Below the pieces are notes generated by a model that made no database searches, was not told the DNA's origin, and saw only the letters and a list, made by a program, of their open reading frames with translations. From IMG/VR virus record IMGVR_UViG_3300050190_000038, positions 1 to 42,540 of that record: a stretch of DNA of 42,540 bases, one strand, 5' to 3'. Below are positions 5,161-14,865 of the stretch, piece by piece. Positions within the stretch are counted from its first letter, which is position 1, and each line of letters begins with the position of its first letter. This DNA is from a virus. Position numbers and translations under genes: made by a program.

Positions 5161-6819
5161 TTACCATAAAATTACTACTTTGCCGTTAGCACCAGCACCA
5201 CCATTCCCACTGCTACTACCGCCAGCACCGCCGCCGCCACCTACGGCACCTCCAGCACTGCCGTTACCGGTACCACCACCAGCGCCACCAACACCACCAG
5301 TATTACCATTACCACCAGCACCACCATTAATACTAGTGCCAGTAGGAGTATATATAATCTTATAATAATTGCCACCACCACCAGCACCACCATAACCGCC
5401 ACCAGTACCAGCAGCACCGCCATAACCACCATTACTAGCACTAACACCACCAGCACCGCCACCGCCAGCATAAGTAGCCACCGACGAATTACCACCAGCA
5501 CCACCATTAATACTAGTGCTACTACCGCCAGCACCGCCGCCGCCACCAGCACCAACAACAACAGCAAGTGTATCAGCAGGGGTTACATTAATAATACTTG
5601 TATAGGCACCGCCACCGCCACCACCGCCAGCACAATAAGAAGTGCTCCCGCCACCACCGCCGCCGCCAGCACCAGCAGCACTAAACACTACTTGAGTTAC
5701 ATTAGCTGGGACAGTAAATGTATATGTTCCAGGTGTTGCGTAAAATTGGGAATTATGGGGGATTGTAAATGTTCCTGTTAATCCAGTGTCATTGTCGTTG
5801 CTAAACGTCTGTCCTGCTAGTACATCCGCAACGAGTGCTGTACCCTCTGCACTAGCTTTGATAAAAAAACAATCACTTGCCAACTTGTACCAAACAGTAT
5901 AAGCCTTGCCTATCGTTAAGGATGGGGAAAGAACTGTACCAGGCTTATAGAAAGGCTTTCCGTTGATTGTTTTTGATGTACTTGCATTAGTTGTGCTTGC
6001 AATAAATGTCTTTGTGTAGCCATCTGTCAACGTTGCAGTTGTTAGCGTTAATGCGGTTGCCGTTCCTCCTGCCAGTTGATACGCTACATCCACCTGATGC
6101 GTAGTAAGGGCATCGGCGTTCCCTTTCACAGTTTGGTTCGTCCACCCTGTTCCTTCCAGGGTGGTTATCTGATTAGCTAAAGTAGGATCAATATCACCCT
6201 TGGGACCAACTTCACCCTGGATCCCCTGAATGCCTGTATCACCCTTGATGCCCTGAATACCAGTAGAACCTTGTCCACCAGTTAAACCAATATCACCTTG
6301 AATACCCTGAATACCTTGTATACCTGTTGCTCCAGTATCACCAGTATCACCCTTTGCCCCCGTAGCGCCAGTTGCTCCATCAATATAGTCAACGCCCTTG
6401 ACGGGGGTATATCCGGCAGCACCTGTATCACCTTTGTAAACTGCTGAACCTGGTAACCCTGTTTCACCCTGAATGCCCTGAATGCCTTGAATACCTGCAT
6501 CACCAGTTAAACCCGTTGAACCTACTGCTCCTGTAAAGCCTATTTCTCCTTGGATACCTTGAATACCATCTGTACCATTAGTTCCTGTCGCTCCAGTATC
6601 ACCTTTGATACCAGCAATACCCTGATCGCCTGTAGTACCTTGAGGGCCAGTTGCTCCGGTATCACCCTTAAAAACTGCTGAGCCTGGTTCACCCTGGATA
6701 CCCTGAATACCTTGTTCCCCCTTAATGCCATTTGCAATTATACCTTCTATTTTTAATTCAGGTGCAATCACACCTACAACACTTACTGGAGAGTCTATTT
6801 TTCCTATTAAATCACTCAT
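5161..6819 (-). CDS. Tail fiber adhesin: collagen-like stalk and polyglycine tip
   Basis: 552 residues. Residues about 34-210 are collagen-like Gly-X-Y repeats with many GIQGIQGxxG units, which form trimeric stalks in phage fibers. A beta-rich linker (about 235-350) follows. Residues about 385-545 are dominated by runs of Gly separated by Ser/Ala/Thr/Asn (AGGGGGAGGSS type), starting with a PGTYTFTVPANVTQVVF strand. Such glycine-rich tips resemble polyglycine-II host-binding adhesins of other phages (for example the gp38-type tip). Likely the receptor-binding fiber. The DNA repeats make copy-number change easy. It overlaps the upstream gene by 8 bases. Confidence 0.85.
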   Translation of the reverse strand: MSDLIGKIDSPVSVVGVIAPELKIEGIIANGIKGEQGIQGIQGEPGSAVFKGDTGATGPQGTTGDQGIAGIKGDTGATGTNGTDGIQGIQGEIGFTGAVGSTGLTGDAGIQGIQGIQGETGLPGSAVYKGDTGAAGYTPVKGVDYIDGATGATGAKGDTGDTGATGIQGIQGIQGDIGLTGGQGSTGIQGIKGDTGIQGIQGEVGPKGDIDPTLANQITTLEGTGWTNQTVKGNADALTTHQVDVAYQLAGGTATALTLTTATLTDGYTKTFIASTTNASTSKTINGKPFYKPGTVLSPSLTIGKAYTVWYKLASDCFFIKASAEGTALVADVLAGQTFSNDNDTGLTGTFTIPHNSQFYATPGTYTFTVPANVTQVVFSAAGAGGGGGGGSTSYCAGGGGGGGAYTSIINVTPADTLAVVVGAGGGGGAGGSSTSINGGAGGNSSVATYAGGGGAGGVSASNGGYGGAAGTGGGYGGAGGGGNYYKIIYTPTGTSINGGAGGNGNTGGVGGAGGGTGNGSAGGAVGGGGGAGGSSSGNGGAGANGKVVILW

Positions 6820-7153
6820 AGGTTATTTCCCCCGTTATGGAAAATTTGCTTGGAGTTATAATTGTTTTGACTGTGCCGTCAGCCTTTGTCAACTGAATAT
6901 CATAAAAATAATTACCATAAAGTGCGTCTTTTGTATCAAGATGATCAATAACCACAATCGCTGTACCATTATCAAATACGGTTATAATTTTTTGTAATAT
7001 TTTTACAGTTGCAAGTGTATTTTCTTTGACTGTAAAATAAATAGTATCACCAACGACTAAAGGGATATTTACTCCTAAAGCATCAGTATAAAAGACAGTA
7101 AAACTTTCGCTGTCTCCCCGGGTCATGCTCATACTGCTCCCAGTAACTTGCAT
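6812..7153 (-). CDS. Baseplate/tail accessory protein
   Basis: 113 residues, beta-rich. The start MSMTRGDSESFTVFY region and TPSKFSITGEITYE end are like the N-terminal Ig-type domain that links fibers to the baseplate (BppU-type) in Firmicute phages. ATG 7153 has AGGAGG 8 bases upstream; the GTG at 7162 is less well placed. It lies between the large tail protein and the fiber, so it probably joins the two. Confidence 0.65.
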   Translation of the reverse strand: MQVTGSSMSMTRGDSESFTVFYTDALGVNIPLVVGDTIYFTVKENTLATVKILQKIITVFDNGTAIVVIDHLDTKDALYGNYFYDIQLTKADGTVKTIITPSKFSITGEITYE

Positions 7154-7165
7154 TATTGCCACCTC

Positions 7166-10100
7166 CTATTTTGCTTTCAAAATAGCTAGTTTTAAAGCAT
7201 CAACTTCATTCTTCAACTCTTGAATTGCCTTACTTAACATAGGGATTATTACGGTTTCATTTGGCTGATACAAAGAAGGTTTTTTATTACCTTTAGCGTC
7301 CTCTCCTTGTTCCACCTCAAAGGCCATGCTTTCATCAATTTCCAATAATTCCTGTGAAACATAACCTATCCTGCAATGTGCACCACCATGCTCTTTTTTC
7401 CAATCAAACTGCCTGTGTTTTATCAACATGATTTTAGCTAATGCCGTTTCGGTCATATCTTGTATATTGTTTTTTAAGCTTTTATCTGATGCCCAAGTAG
7501 TTGCCCCGTAAACAGTGCCACCGCCAGCTAAGGTTATTTGCAGGTAACTAGGAGGAGTACCACCTGTCATATGTTCAAGTTCTATAATTTGTGCAGAAAC
7601 TTTTGAATATGGACAAATACCACCATTAGACCAGACATTATGCGCAGCAACAATTTCTCCTTCAGTATTTATGTTACCACTTAGTGTGACTCCACCTGGG
7701 GCAGTAATTGCAATACCTCCGACTACTCCATATCCTAATACTATTTGAGCACCGTAACCAATAAGCATTAAACCAGATCCAGAAGCAAAGCATCCGTTTG
7801 GATTTGAATTAGTAAAAGCTATTGAACCCATCCAAACCCCGCTAAAGGCTCCTTGAGGTACTATACTGGCATAATTATTGCCACTGTCTGCCGTTATTGT
7901 GAGGCTCAAAGCTGAATTTTTATATATACTCAATCCTGCCGTAGTCATGGTTGCATATACTGTTGAGTCACTTTGAGATATTATCTTATAAACACTTAAG
8001 TTCGTAACATTTATTCTATCCGCAGTGATTGATCCTGCGGCTATCTGAGTAGCAGTTATTGTACCAGCAGTTATTTGTGTAGCAGTAATAGTACCAGCAA
8101 CTATTTTAGCTGCTGTAATTGTATTTGCAGCTATCTCGTTTGCTGTTATTGTACCTGCTAAAATTTGAGCCGCAGTAATAGTGTTAGCAACTATTTCGTT
8201 TGCTGTGATGACATGTGATGCAATTTCTCTAGCAGTAATAGCGTCAACAACAATTTTATCCCCTGTGATCGTGTTTGCAGATATTAGTGTGTTAGTTATA
8301 GTCCCAGGCGTAATATCACCACCTAGAATAGTCCCATCTAGGATATTTGCTGTGGTAATTGCCCCATTGGATATCTGGGAACCATTTATCGTGCCAACAG
8401 TAATATTTGCAGCGTTTAAGTGATTTACCGTAATTACCGCTGCATCGATTGTTCCAGCAGATATTTTATTTGCAGATAACGTTACGATTTTTCCATCTGT
8501 TATGCTGCCATCAGCGATCTGGGTAGTCCCTATTGCTGCAAGTCCTACAACTGCGTTATCAATTATGCCATTAGTGATATGAGCGAAATTAGCACTCAAA
8601 TTATTAATGCTAGCTACATCAATGGTTGCATTATCAATAACCCCGTTTGTGATATGCGCTGTGGTAGTTTCAAGCGTGGTAATTCTGGCTGTGCTGGCGC
8701 TTAATTGCGTTATTGTTGCACTGTCAGCTTCGAGAGTAGTAATCCTCGCTGTAGAGGTCGTTAAGTCTGTTACGTCCGCCTTATCTGCCGTGAGGGTTTC
8801 TATGCTTGCATTAACAGCCGTTAGCTCTGTTATAATCGCCTTAGTCACGATTAAAGTGCCAATGGTCGCAATAGCAGCACTTAAATTATCCACATTAATC
8901 GCAGCGATATGAGCATTGGTAAGATCACCTGATACCGAGGATGCAACAACCGAGCCTGTCGTATCCGTTGCCGTTGCCACTGTATTCGCAGCGTCGGACA
9001 CTCGCAGGATAATGTCCTCAAGCCTTGCGATACGGTTTGCAATCTGGATAGTTGAGCGTTCTGGCTCTTCGGGGTAGCGGTCAATCTTTACGATACGTTG
9101 CAATTCTCGAACATTCTTACTCTCACTCAAAAGGGTAATAAAATCCCCAAGGGCAAAGTCAAGCAGTCCCCAGGTATCAGACACATTAGCCAGATCGACA
9201 ATGCTTGCAGAATATGCCCGGGTGGGCTTGGATAGGTAGGCAAGGCGTTCTGCCGCGTCATCAAGTAGGGTCTGTGCTGCTACATCTATTTTTATCTTTG
9301 CTTTGTCCACAAATAAGGTAAGGAGTGCAATTCGGGCTAAATAATAAAAGTCAAAATTCTGCTTGCATTCATTGCCACCAATAGTAGTTTCTGTGGTTGT
9401 ATCTGCAATTAAAGGAGTAATATAGGCATTCAAAACATTATAAGTATCATCATAGGCGGTTTTTTCAGTTGTTATCTCAAAGGTAGTTGCTTGAGTATCG
9501 TTTAAAGCAAATTCGGTGGTAATGGCTGTCATTTCTGTGCTTATGCTACTTTTTTCTTCTCCTGTTAATTTATTATCAGCAACGATACCCTCAATCCAAA
9601 AATCTTTTGCAGTAGCATCTACTTGGCAAGTAGTTAGTGCTGTGTTTAATGCTACCAGATCAACATTAGACGTATAGCGGTTATCAATCCAGTACCCAGT
9701 TATTACCTTATTACTGTACTGATAATTGGATACATAATTGATACCATCATTGATAGTTGTGATATCCAAGTTGTTTAAGCCAATTGGGACTAAACGTGTG
9801 ATATAGTCATTTGTATTGCTTTGAGATTGCAATGTTTGCAAATTAAGTTGTTCTGCAAAATATGCACCTCTGTCTGCACCTTGTTTTTGGTGGATATTTA
9901 CGGTCTTGTGAACAGAGTCATACTTGATCTCGCAGGCATAAGACTTTGTAATCTCTGCCATCACATCATATGCCGAGCATTGAGCTTTTCGCACCGTGCG
10001 CAACTTGGTAACATCGCAGAACCCGACCGTCCAGCCAGTGCCCGCAAGAGCGAGGTTTGCACTATCCTCAGGCAATTGTTCGACAGTTTCGAAATTTGTT

Positions 10101-10378
10101 ATTAGATGCCCCTTCAGGTCTTCCAGGTTGATCCGGCAGACAAACTGCGCCCACTCTACCCCATCTTTGGCGCCCTGGGCATTTATCTCCTTGATGACAT
10201 ACTCATTGCCCTCGTTGCGAATATAGCATTCAAAGGCGATTTGGGGATATTGAGGATCGGCGATGGGATACGAAAAGTAAAGCAGGTCGTCTATGTTGAC
10301 CGCCTGCTCGATGTAATAGTCTTTGTAGTTCGTCAAGGCACCTATTTTATCGTGGTTGGTATTATATAAAATGAGCAT
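7166..10378 (-). CDS. Tail-associated protein (Tal-like) with S74 intramolecular chaperone
   Basis: 1070 residues. The N-terminal ~370 residues match the prophage endopeptidase tail/Tal type baseplate hub (LILYNTNHDKIGAL..., DYYIEQAVNIDDLLYFSYP). Residues about 450-800 are repeats of Ile-Thr-Ala-x type (TITANEIAANTITA), a trimeric helical/beta stalk. The last ~110 residues are a Peptidase_S74 intramolecular chaperone, with Ser964 and Lys969 in SDKSLK and a coiled-coil end; S74 domains help fibers trimerise and then cut themselves off. It therefore combines hub and side-fiber roles. Strong RBS GGAGG. Confidence 0.85.
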   Translation of the reverse strand: MLILYNTNHDKIGALTNYKDYYIEQAVNIDDLLYFSYPIADPQYPQIAFECYIRNEGNEYVIKEINAQGAKDGVEWAQFVCRINLEDLKGHLITNFETVEQLPEDSANLALAGTGWTVGFCDVTKLRTVRKAQCSAYDVMAEITKSYACEIKYDSVHKTVNIHQKQGADRGAYFAEQLNLQTLQSQSNTNDYITRLVPIGLNNLDITTINDGINYVSNYQYSNKVITGYWIDNRYTSNVDLVALNTALTTCQVDATAKDFWIEGIVADNKLTGEEKSSISTEMTAITTEFALNDTQATTFEITTEKTAYDDTYNVLNAYITPLIADTTTETTIGGNECKQNFDFYYLARIALLTLFVDKAKIKIDVAAQTLLDDAAERLAYLSKPTRAYSASIVDLANVSDTWGLLDFALGDFITLLSESKNVRELQRIVKIDRYPEEPERSTIQIANRIARLEDIILRVSDAANTVATATDTTGSVVASSVSGDLTNAHIAAINVDNLSAAIATIGTLIVTKAIITELTAVNASIETLTADKADVTDLTTSTARITTLEADSATITQLSASTARITTLETTTAHITNGVIDNATIDVASINNLSANFAHITNGIIDNAVVGLAAIGTTQIADGSITDGKIVTLSANKISAGTIDAAVITVNHLNAANITVGTINGSQISNGAITTANILDGTILGGDITPGTITNTLISANTITGDKIVVDAITAREIASHVITANEIVANTITAAQILAGTITANEIAANTITAAKIVAGTITATQITAGTITATQIAAGSITADRINVTNLSVYKIISQSDSTVYATMTTAGLSIYKNSALSLTITADSGNNYASIVPQGAFSGVWMGSIAFTNSNPNGCFASGSGLMLIGYGAQIVLGYGVVGGIAITAPGGVTLSGNINTEGEIVAAHNVWSNGGICPYSKVSAQIIELEHMTGGTPPSYLQITLAGGGTVYGATTWASDKSLKNNIQDMTETALAKIMLIKHRQFDWKKEHGGAHCRIGYVSQELLEIDESMAFEVEQGEDAKGNKKPSLYQPNETVIIPMLSKAIQELKNEVDALKLAILKAK

Positions 10379-10398
10379 TTAAGTGCCCTCCTACCTGA

Positions 10399-10572
10399 TT
10401 ATTTTATGTCTGCTGCGAATGATTGATCACCAAGACTGATAATACTAATGGTTGACTTCATGGCGATAACCTGCTTAATGATCTGCTCGCCCACCTTGAT
10501 CTGTACTAGGTAATTCCCGGAGTCTTTGCCAGGATCAATAGTCTTCGGTATGTCCTGTTCGATCTCTTTCAT
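10399..10572 (-). CDS. Hypothetical protein between Dit and Tal genes
   Basis: 57 residues (MKEIEQDIPKTIDPGKDSG... then IKVGEQIIKQVIAMKSTI). AAAAGGAAG precedes ATG 10572. No family recognised. Its place between two baseplate genes suggests a small baseplate or tail assembly role. Confidence 0.65.
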   Translation of the reverse strand: MKEIEQDIPKTIDPGKDSGNYLVQIKVGEQIIKQVIAMKSTISIISLGDQSFAADIK

Positions 10573-10588
10573 TGATTAACACTTCCTT

Positions 10589-11785
10589 TTAGATAAATTT
10601 TGGCTTATATGATATCTGCACATAACCAGTACTATGGTCAATGCCCACGGTATTCGATCCAGGCTGTAGAACAGGGAAGGCCCAGAGGTCGGCGTCACTA
10701 AATTTATTAACAATGCCCGATCCTGTACCCTTTGAATAGTAACAGTTGAGGCTAACAACCTGTGATCCAATCGTTGGCGTGACACCCCAAACACCATCTG
10801 CACCATAATGCTGTATCCAGAGGATCTCGATAATATTCCAACCGGCGTTCAGGGTCATTGTAGCCGAGGCAGTCCCATTATTATTGTCAGCGTGATAATT
10901 GTGGCTATAAACTAAGCTCCCATTGCAATAAACACTAGCACCATCATCATGATAAAAATTAAATGATATGCTCTTTCCGGTTGTAACGTTTACGGCAGTT
11001 TTGAGATACCCAAGATAATCATATCCAAGACCATATACAAGAGTGTTCCCGTCTGGTATGAGCTTTTGTGAATAAGGGGATCCGGCTGGGATAGTGGCAT
11101 AAACTGGAGCAATATGGATATCTGTGTCATCCGGGTTAGCAAAGGCTGACATGTTGTACTTCCGGAAATTCCACTTATTTGCTCCAGTTGCTACGGTCAA
11201 GGTCGTATCAATATCTGCTTCGGTCACTGTGCATTTTTCACCATCAATCACAACCGGAGTATTAGCGTGTAGGTTGCTGACTGTGATCGGGCTTTTGCTT
11301 AGTCCTGTCAAAACTGCCGATATTGTGTCAATCGTCGGAGTGAGTGTTACCACTGCGGGGGTTGGGAGATTGCCTGAAACGGTTATGGCTTTAGATGTTA
11401 TGCCGTTCATTGTTTCAATCACGGCTGGTTTGTAGGCATAGCCGCTTTTTAGTTCAATATCAAGTGTGTACACAACTGATGTCTTCCTTATGTGGCTTTT
11501 ATTAACAACTAGGCAATCATAATAAAAAGATAAATCATCAAATTTTACTGTACACTTCTCAAACTGATTGACTAGATTACTGATGTCGTTGAGGCAGCTT
11601 TCATCATCGATGTCTTTTATTAGGAGTTGTATTTTTATTTGCTTATATTGCTCTTTCTTGCCTAGGTACAACGGGCTAATGGATGTTCTGAGCCAGTCAT
11701 CATAAGTTATGACTCCGGCGGTTTGTATGTCTTTTGTCAAATATTGTGCGTGGAAACTTGCTATGTCGATGTTATTTACTAACAT
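10589..11785 (-). CDS. dit: Distal tail protein (Dit) with inserted PA14-like domain
   Basis: 398 residues, longer than a simple Dit of about 250. Residues 1-120 are the siphovirus tail component N-terminal domain. Residues about 130-205 start the C-terminal galectin-like domain, which resumes at the end with FPVLQPGSNTVGI and ISYKPKF. Between them, about 222-345, is a PA14-like carbohydrate-binding module: NFYHDDGASVYCNGS carries the DDG loop (residues 280-282) and NAGWNIIEILW is the usual core strand. This is an 'evolved Dit' that can bind cell-surface sugars at the tail tip. The gene overlaps the tape measure stop by one base. Confidence 0.88.
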   Translation of the reverse strand: MLVNNIDIASFHAQYLTKDIQTAGVITYDDWLRTSISPLYLGKKEQYKQIKIQLLIKDIDDESCLNDISNLVNQFEKCTVKFDDLSFYYDCLVVNKSHIRKTSVVYTLDIELKSGYAYKPAVIETMNGITSKAITVSGNLPTPAVVTLTPTIDTISAVLTGLSKSPITVSNLHANTPVVIDGEKCTVTEADIDTTLTVATGANKWNFRKYNMSAFANPDDTDIHIAPVYATIPAGSPYSQKLIPDGNTLVYGLGYDYLGYLKTAVNVTTGKSISFNFYHDDGASVYCNGSLVYSHNYHADNNNGTASATMTLNAGWNIIEILWIQHYGADGVWGVTPTIGSQVVSLNCYYSKGTGSGIVNKFSDADLWAFPVLQPGSNTVGIDHSTGYVQISYKPKFI

Positions 11786-14700
11786 TAACCCGCCCTCCTT
11801 TGTATCAGCACCGCTGCCTGATTCATAAAGTAATCTATACTCTGATTGTCGGGAAAGGCGTATGTGCCATTGAAGTTTATAGTGGTAACGCTTGATGGTA
11901 ATATTTTCCCGCCACTATTAGCATAAGGGTTTTCCGATTTGGGCACGATCATTTCGCCCTGATGCGCTTGGATTATCATATCGGTGGGAAGGTATCGGTC
12001 ACCTACTGCCTTGCTGGGAAGATCCCCCATACCTGTGCCCTTTGTTTGGGTGATGGTTACACCGGCCTTAAAATTTATTGCCTTAGGGTTCCAACTTTCC
12101 CACCATCTTTTGAGTTTATCCCAGTTATTAAGCATCTCCCCGGTAGTAGTATCTACGCTTTTACTTACATCTTTGTTCATACCTGTAACTTTATCAACTA
12201 CTCCTTTTCTTAGTCCTTCGGCATGTATAATACTTTCATCTTTTTGTCTCTTTGCATCTGCAATAAGCTTAGTGGCCTGATCAGCAGTAATTTCGTGCGT
12301 TCCATCTCTCTGGAGAATGATATTGGCTACGACTTTTTCATATTCTTGCTGTGCTGCGGTGACTGACCCGTCTCTTTGGTGATTAGCGTTTTTAATTATT
12401 TCGCCTGCTTGTTCTGCTGTAATATTCGCACCGTAATCTTTTAGTCTTTGTAATATCACCTTTGACTGTATTTCGGAATCAGACAGGCTGGTAACAGCAT
12501 TGGTTTTCATCGTATTTTGAATTGTATTTATTTTTTGCTGCTCATCAAGAGTTAATGCTCTTTTTTCATTGCTGGCTTTAGTTATAATATCTCGTATCTG
12601 GGCATTATAAACATCTTCTTGGGTTTTCTTATTGGCATTATCTTGCGTCATCTTAGTTAATATCGCAGCCTCTTCCACAGTAGACAATGCACTGCTCTTA
12701 TTAAAAAATGCCTGCATAGTAGTATATTGATCGGTATAATGTTTGTCCATCCCGGTTTTTATTTGTAAATTCATCTGTGTGTAAATACTAATTAAACTGT
12801 TGGCCGTATTTTGAGATATTACAGTGCTGTTTACATAAAGATCGGCTAAGCTTTGGGATGCTTTAGCGTCTAGCTCCATATATGCCCCTACGGCCTTTTT
12901 TGTACCCTCGGTTATTTTAACGGATGTCTCATTCATGCTTCCAGCCATTTGCGTGCCTGACGTAACTACCCTGTCTGCAAACAAGTTCACCGCAGGAGTA
13001 GCCTCTTTAGACATAACTGCCGCAACAGCTACGCCTATGGCGATAACCGCCGCAATCCCTGCTATAAACGGCAACAAAGGCAATAATGCTGCTCCTAATG
13101 CTGTTCCTAAGCCTGCCATTACTGTCGTTGTGCCTGCTGTTGCTACGCCTAAGCCTGCCACTGCCGGGGTAGCTACTGCCGCCGTTGCCGTGGTTATCCC
13201 TAATGCAATACTGGCAGCCCCGCAAAATTCAGCAATCCCGCCAGCAACTGTCATTAGAGTACCACCAACAGCTAATAAAGGCCCCGCTACGGCCACTAGC
13301 AGTCCTGTTACTATTATTGTTTTTTGCATTGCAGGACTAAGACTGGAGAATTTGTTGGCTAGATCTTCAATCGTTTTGGCAAGATCTCTTAAGGTTGGTG
13401 CGACAGCCTGCTCTATTTTAATTGCTGCCGTTTCTAAGCTACCCATCATCTGCTCTATACTGGATTTTGCATTATCTTGCATAGTTTTTGCCATTTCCTT
13501 GGCAGCACCATCAGAAGATTTAAAGGATTTCGTTAGTTCGTCAAATTTGGCAGGGCCTGCATCCATGACTACCATCATTCCAGAGATTGCTTCTCTCCCG
13601 AATATGGTGGCTAATGCATCCGCTTTCTTTTCTTGTGTTAGATTCTTCGTGGATTCTTTAAGCCGATCTATTACATCCCTAAAGGGTAACATTTTCCCCG
13701 TAGCATCAAATGCATTAAAGCCAATTGCCTTCATCGTGTCTGCTGCTTGGCTACTGGGACTCGCTAAGGCAATTAACGAGGCTCTCAGCGTCGTTCCGGC
13801 TTGCTCGCCTTTTATTCCCGCATTGCTCATTATGCCGATTGCCGCCGAGACCTCTTCAATGCTCATGCCCAGGGCGTGTGCTGGCGGGGCGGCGTACTTC
13901 AATGCCATTCCCAAGTCTGTGACTTCTGCATTTGTGCCAGCCGCTGTCTTGGCTAACACGTCCGCAACATGACCGCTTTGCCCCGCGTCTAAGCCAAAAC
14001 CCCTCAGGGCACTAGAAGCTATATCAGATGCAGTTGCTACGTCTAGGCCACCACTCGCTGCAAGATCTAGCAGCCCAGGCATTGCTTTCATGATTTCTTC
14101 TACGCCAAACCCGGCACTTGCTAAATTGCCCATACCTTCTGCTGCTTGCATTGCCGAGAAGGCCGTATCTTGCCCTAGTTGTATCGCCTGATCATTTAAT
14201 TTCTTAAAACCTTCGCCTGTTGCACCACTCATAGCTTTAACTCTAGACATTGCACTGTCGAAGTCCATCCCTAGTTTGGCCGCTGCAATTCCAATGCCAA
14301 CGATAGGCAGGGTTAACCCTATTGTCATTTTCTTACCGACGCCGAGCATCCCTTCTCCTACGGTTTTCATTCTGGCGCCTGCGTCATTTAGTGTGTTCCC
14401 CATTTTAGTCCAACTGCTACTCTGGATGGCTATGTTTTTATTCGTTTTGTCAAGTTCAGTTTCCATATTGCTTAACGCAGTCTTGGCCTTGTTTAGCTTA
14501 ATTTCCAAGTCCTGAGTAGCTTTTGCATCAGAGCCTTTTGCTGTAACGCTCTTCTGATAGGCAGTCTCTAGCACTGCTACCTTTTGTTTTTGCAGATCCA
14601 TTGACTTAGTGAGGTTGTTGCCTTTTAGTTGTAATCCTTCCAGGCCTTTGCCGTTTGCGCCTAACGCAGCGGTATTAGCCTTAAATTCTGCGTCCAAGGC

Positions 14701-14793
14701 CTTCAAGGAGTTGTTTATTTTATTAACGCCTTCCTGGAAACCTGTGTTATCAAGTGCTATTTTTACTGCAAGACTTCCAATTTCTTCGGCCAT
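11785..14793 (-). CDS. Tail tape measure protein
   Basis: 1002 residues, the length ruler of the tail tube. N-terminal coiled coil (1-125), then a TP901-type core (MGMDFDSAMSRVKAMSGATGE, LASAGFGVEEIMKAMPGLLDL), hydrophobic segments near 490-620 (LLVAVAGPLLAVGG, LLPLLPFIAGIAAVIAIGV), a helical region and a short C-terminal basic end. At about 1000 residues and 1.5 A per residue the tail would be near 150 nm (family rule, not measured). AAAGGAGG precedes ATG 14793. Confidence 0.95.
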   Translation of the reverse strand: MAEEIGSLAVKIALDNTGFQEGVNKINNSLKALDAEFKANTAALGANGKGLEGLQLKGNNLTKSMDLQKQKVAVLETAYQKSVTAKGSDAKATQDLEIKLNKAKTALSNMETELDKTNKNIAIQSSSWTKMGNTLNDAGARMKTVGEGMLGVGKKMTIGLTLPIVGIGIAAAKLGMDFDSAMSRVKAMSGATGEGFKKLNDQAIQLGQDTAFSAMQAAEGMGNLASAGFGVEEIMKAMPGLLDLAASGGLDVATASDIASSALRGFGLDAGQSGHVADVLAKTAAGTNAEVTDLGMALKYAAPPAHALGMSIEEVSAAIGIMSNAGIKGEQAGTTLRASLIALASPSSQAADTMKAIGFNAFDATGKMLPFRDVIDRLKESTKNLTQEKKADALATIFGREAISGMMVVMDAGPAKFDELTKSFKSSDGAAKEMAKTMQDNAKSSIEQMMGSLETAAIKIEQAVAPTLRDLAKTIEDLANKFSSLSPAMQKTIIVTGLLVAVAGPLLAVGGTLMTVAGGIAEFCGAASIALGITTATAAVATPAVAGLGVATAGTTTVMAGLGTALGAALLPLLPFIAGIAAVIAIGVAVAAVMSKEATPAVNLFADRVVTSGTQMAGSMNETSVKITEGTKKAVGAYMELDAKASQSLADLYVNSTVISQNTANSLISIYTQMNLQIKTGMDKHYTDQYTTMQAFFNKSSALSTVEEAAILTKMTQDNANKKTQEDVYNAQIRDIITKASNEKRALTLDEQQKINTIQNTMKTNAVTSLSDSEIQSKVILQRLKDYGANITAEQAGEIIKNANHQRDGSVTAAQQEYEKVVANIILQRDGTHEITADQATKLIADAKRQKDESIIHAEGLRKGVVDKVTGMNKDVSKSVDTTTGEMLNNWDKLKRWWESWNPKAINFKAGVTITQTKGTGMGDLPSKAVGDRYLPTDMIIQAHQGEMIVPKSENPYANSGGKILPSSVTTINFNGTYAFPDNQSIDYFMNQAAVLIQRRAG

Positions 14794-14814
14794 CTAAATT
14801 ACCTCCTTTCGGGC

Positions 14815-14842
14815 ATAATAAAAAGCACCCAAACGGGTGCTT
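14815..14842 (-). terminator. Terminator between lipoprotein and tape measure genes
   Basis: Perfect 8-bp minus-strand stem AAGCACCC-GTTT-GGGTGCTT followed by TTTATTAT. It ends the lipoprotein transcript, yet lies inside the late operon, so late transcription must read through or restart. Confidence 0.85.
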
Positions 14843-14865
14843 GAAGGTTCAATATGTTTGTTCCC

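Noticed and set aside
5161-5700. Long antisense and shifted ORFs in the glycine-rich gene
   Set aside because: Low-complexity repeats keep all frames open; only the fiber frame has an RBS and domains.
5161-10378. Diversity-generating retroelement acting on the tail fiber
   Set aside because: No reverse transcriptase or template/variable repeat pair was seen.
12935-13972. 345-codon plus-strand ORF
   Set aside because: Antisense shadow of the tape measure gene caused by its Ala-rich codons; no RBS or known fold.
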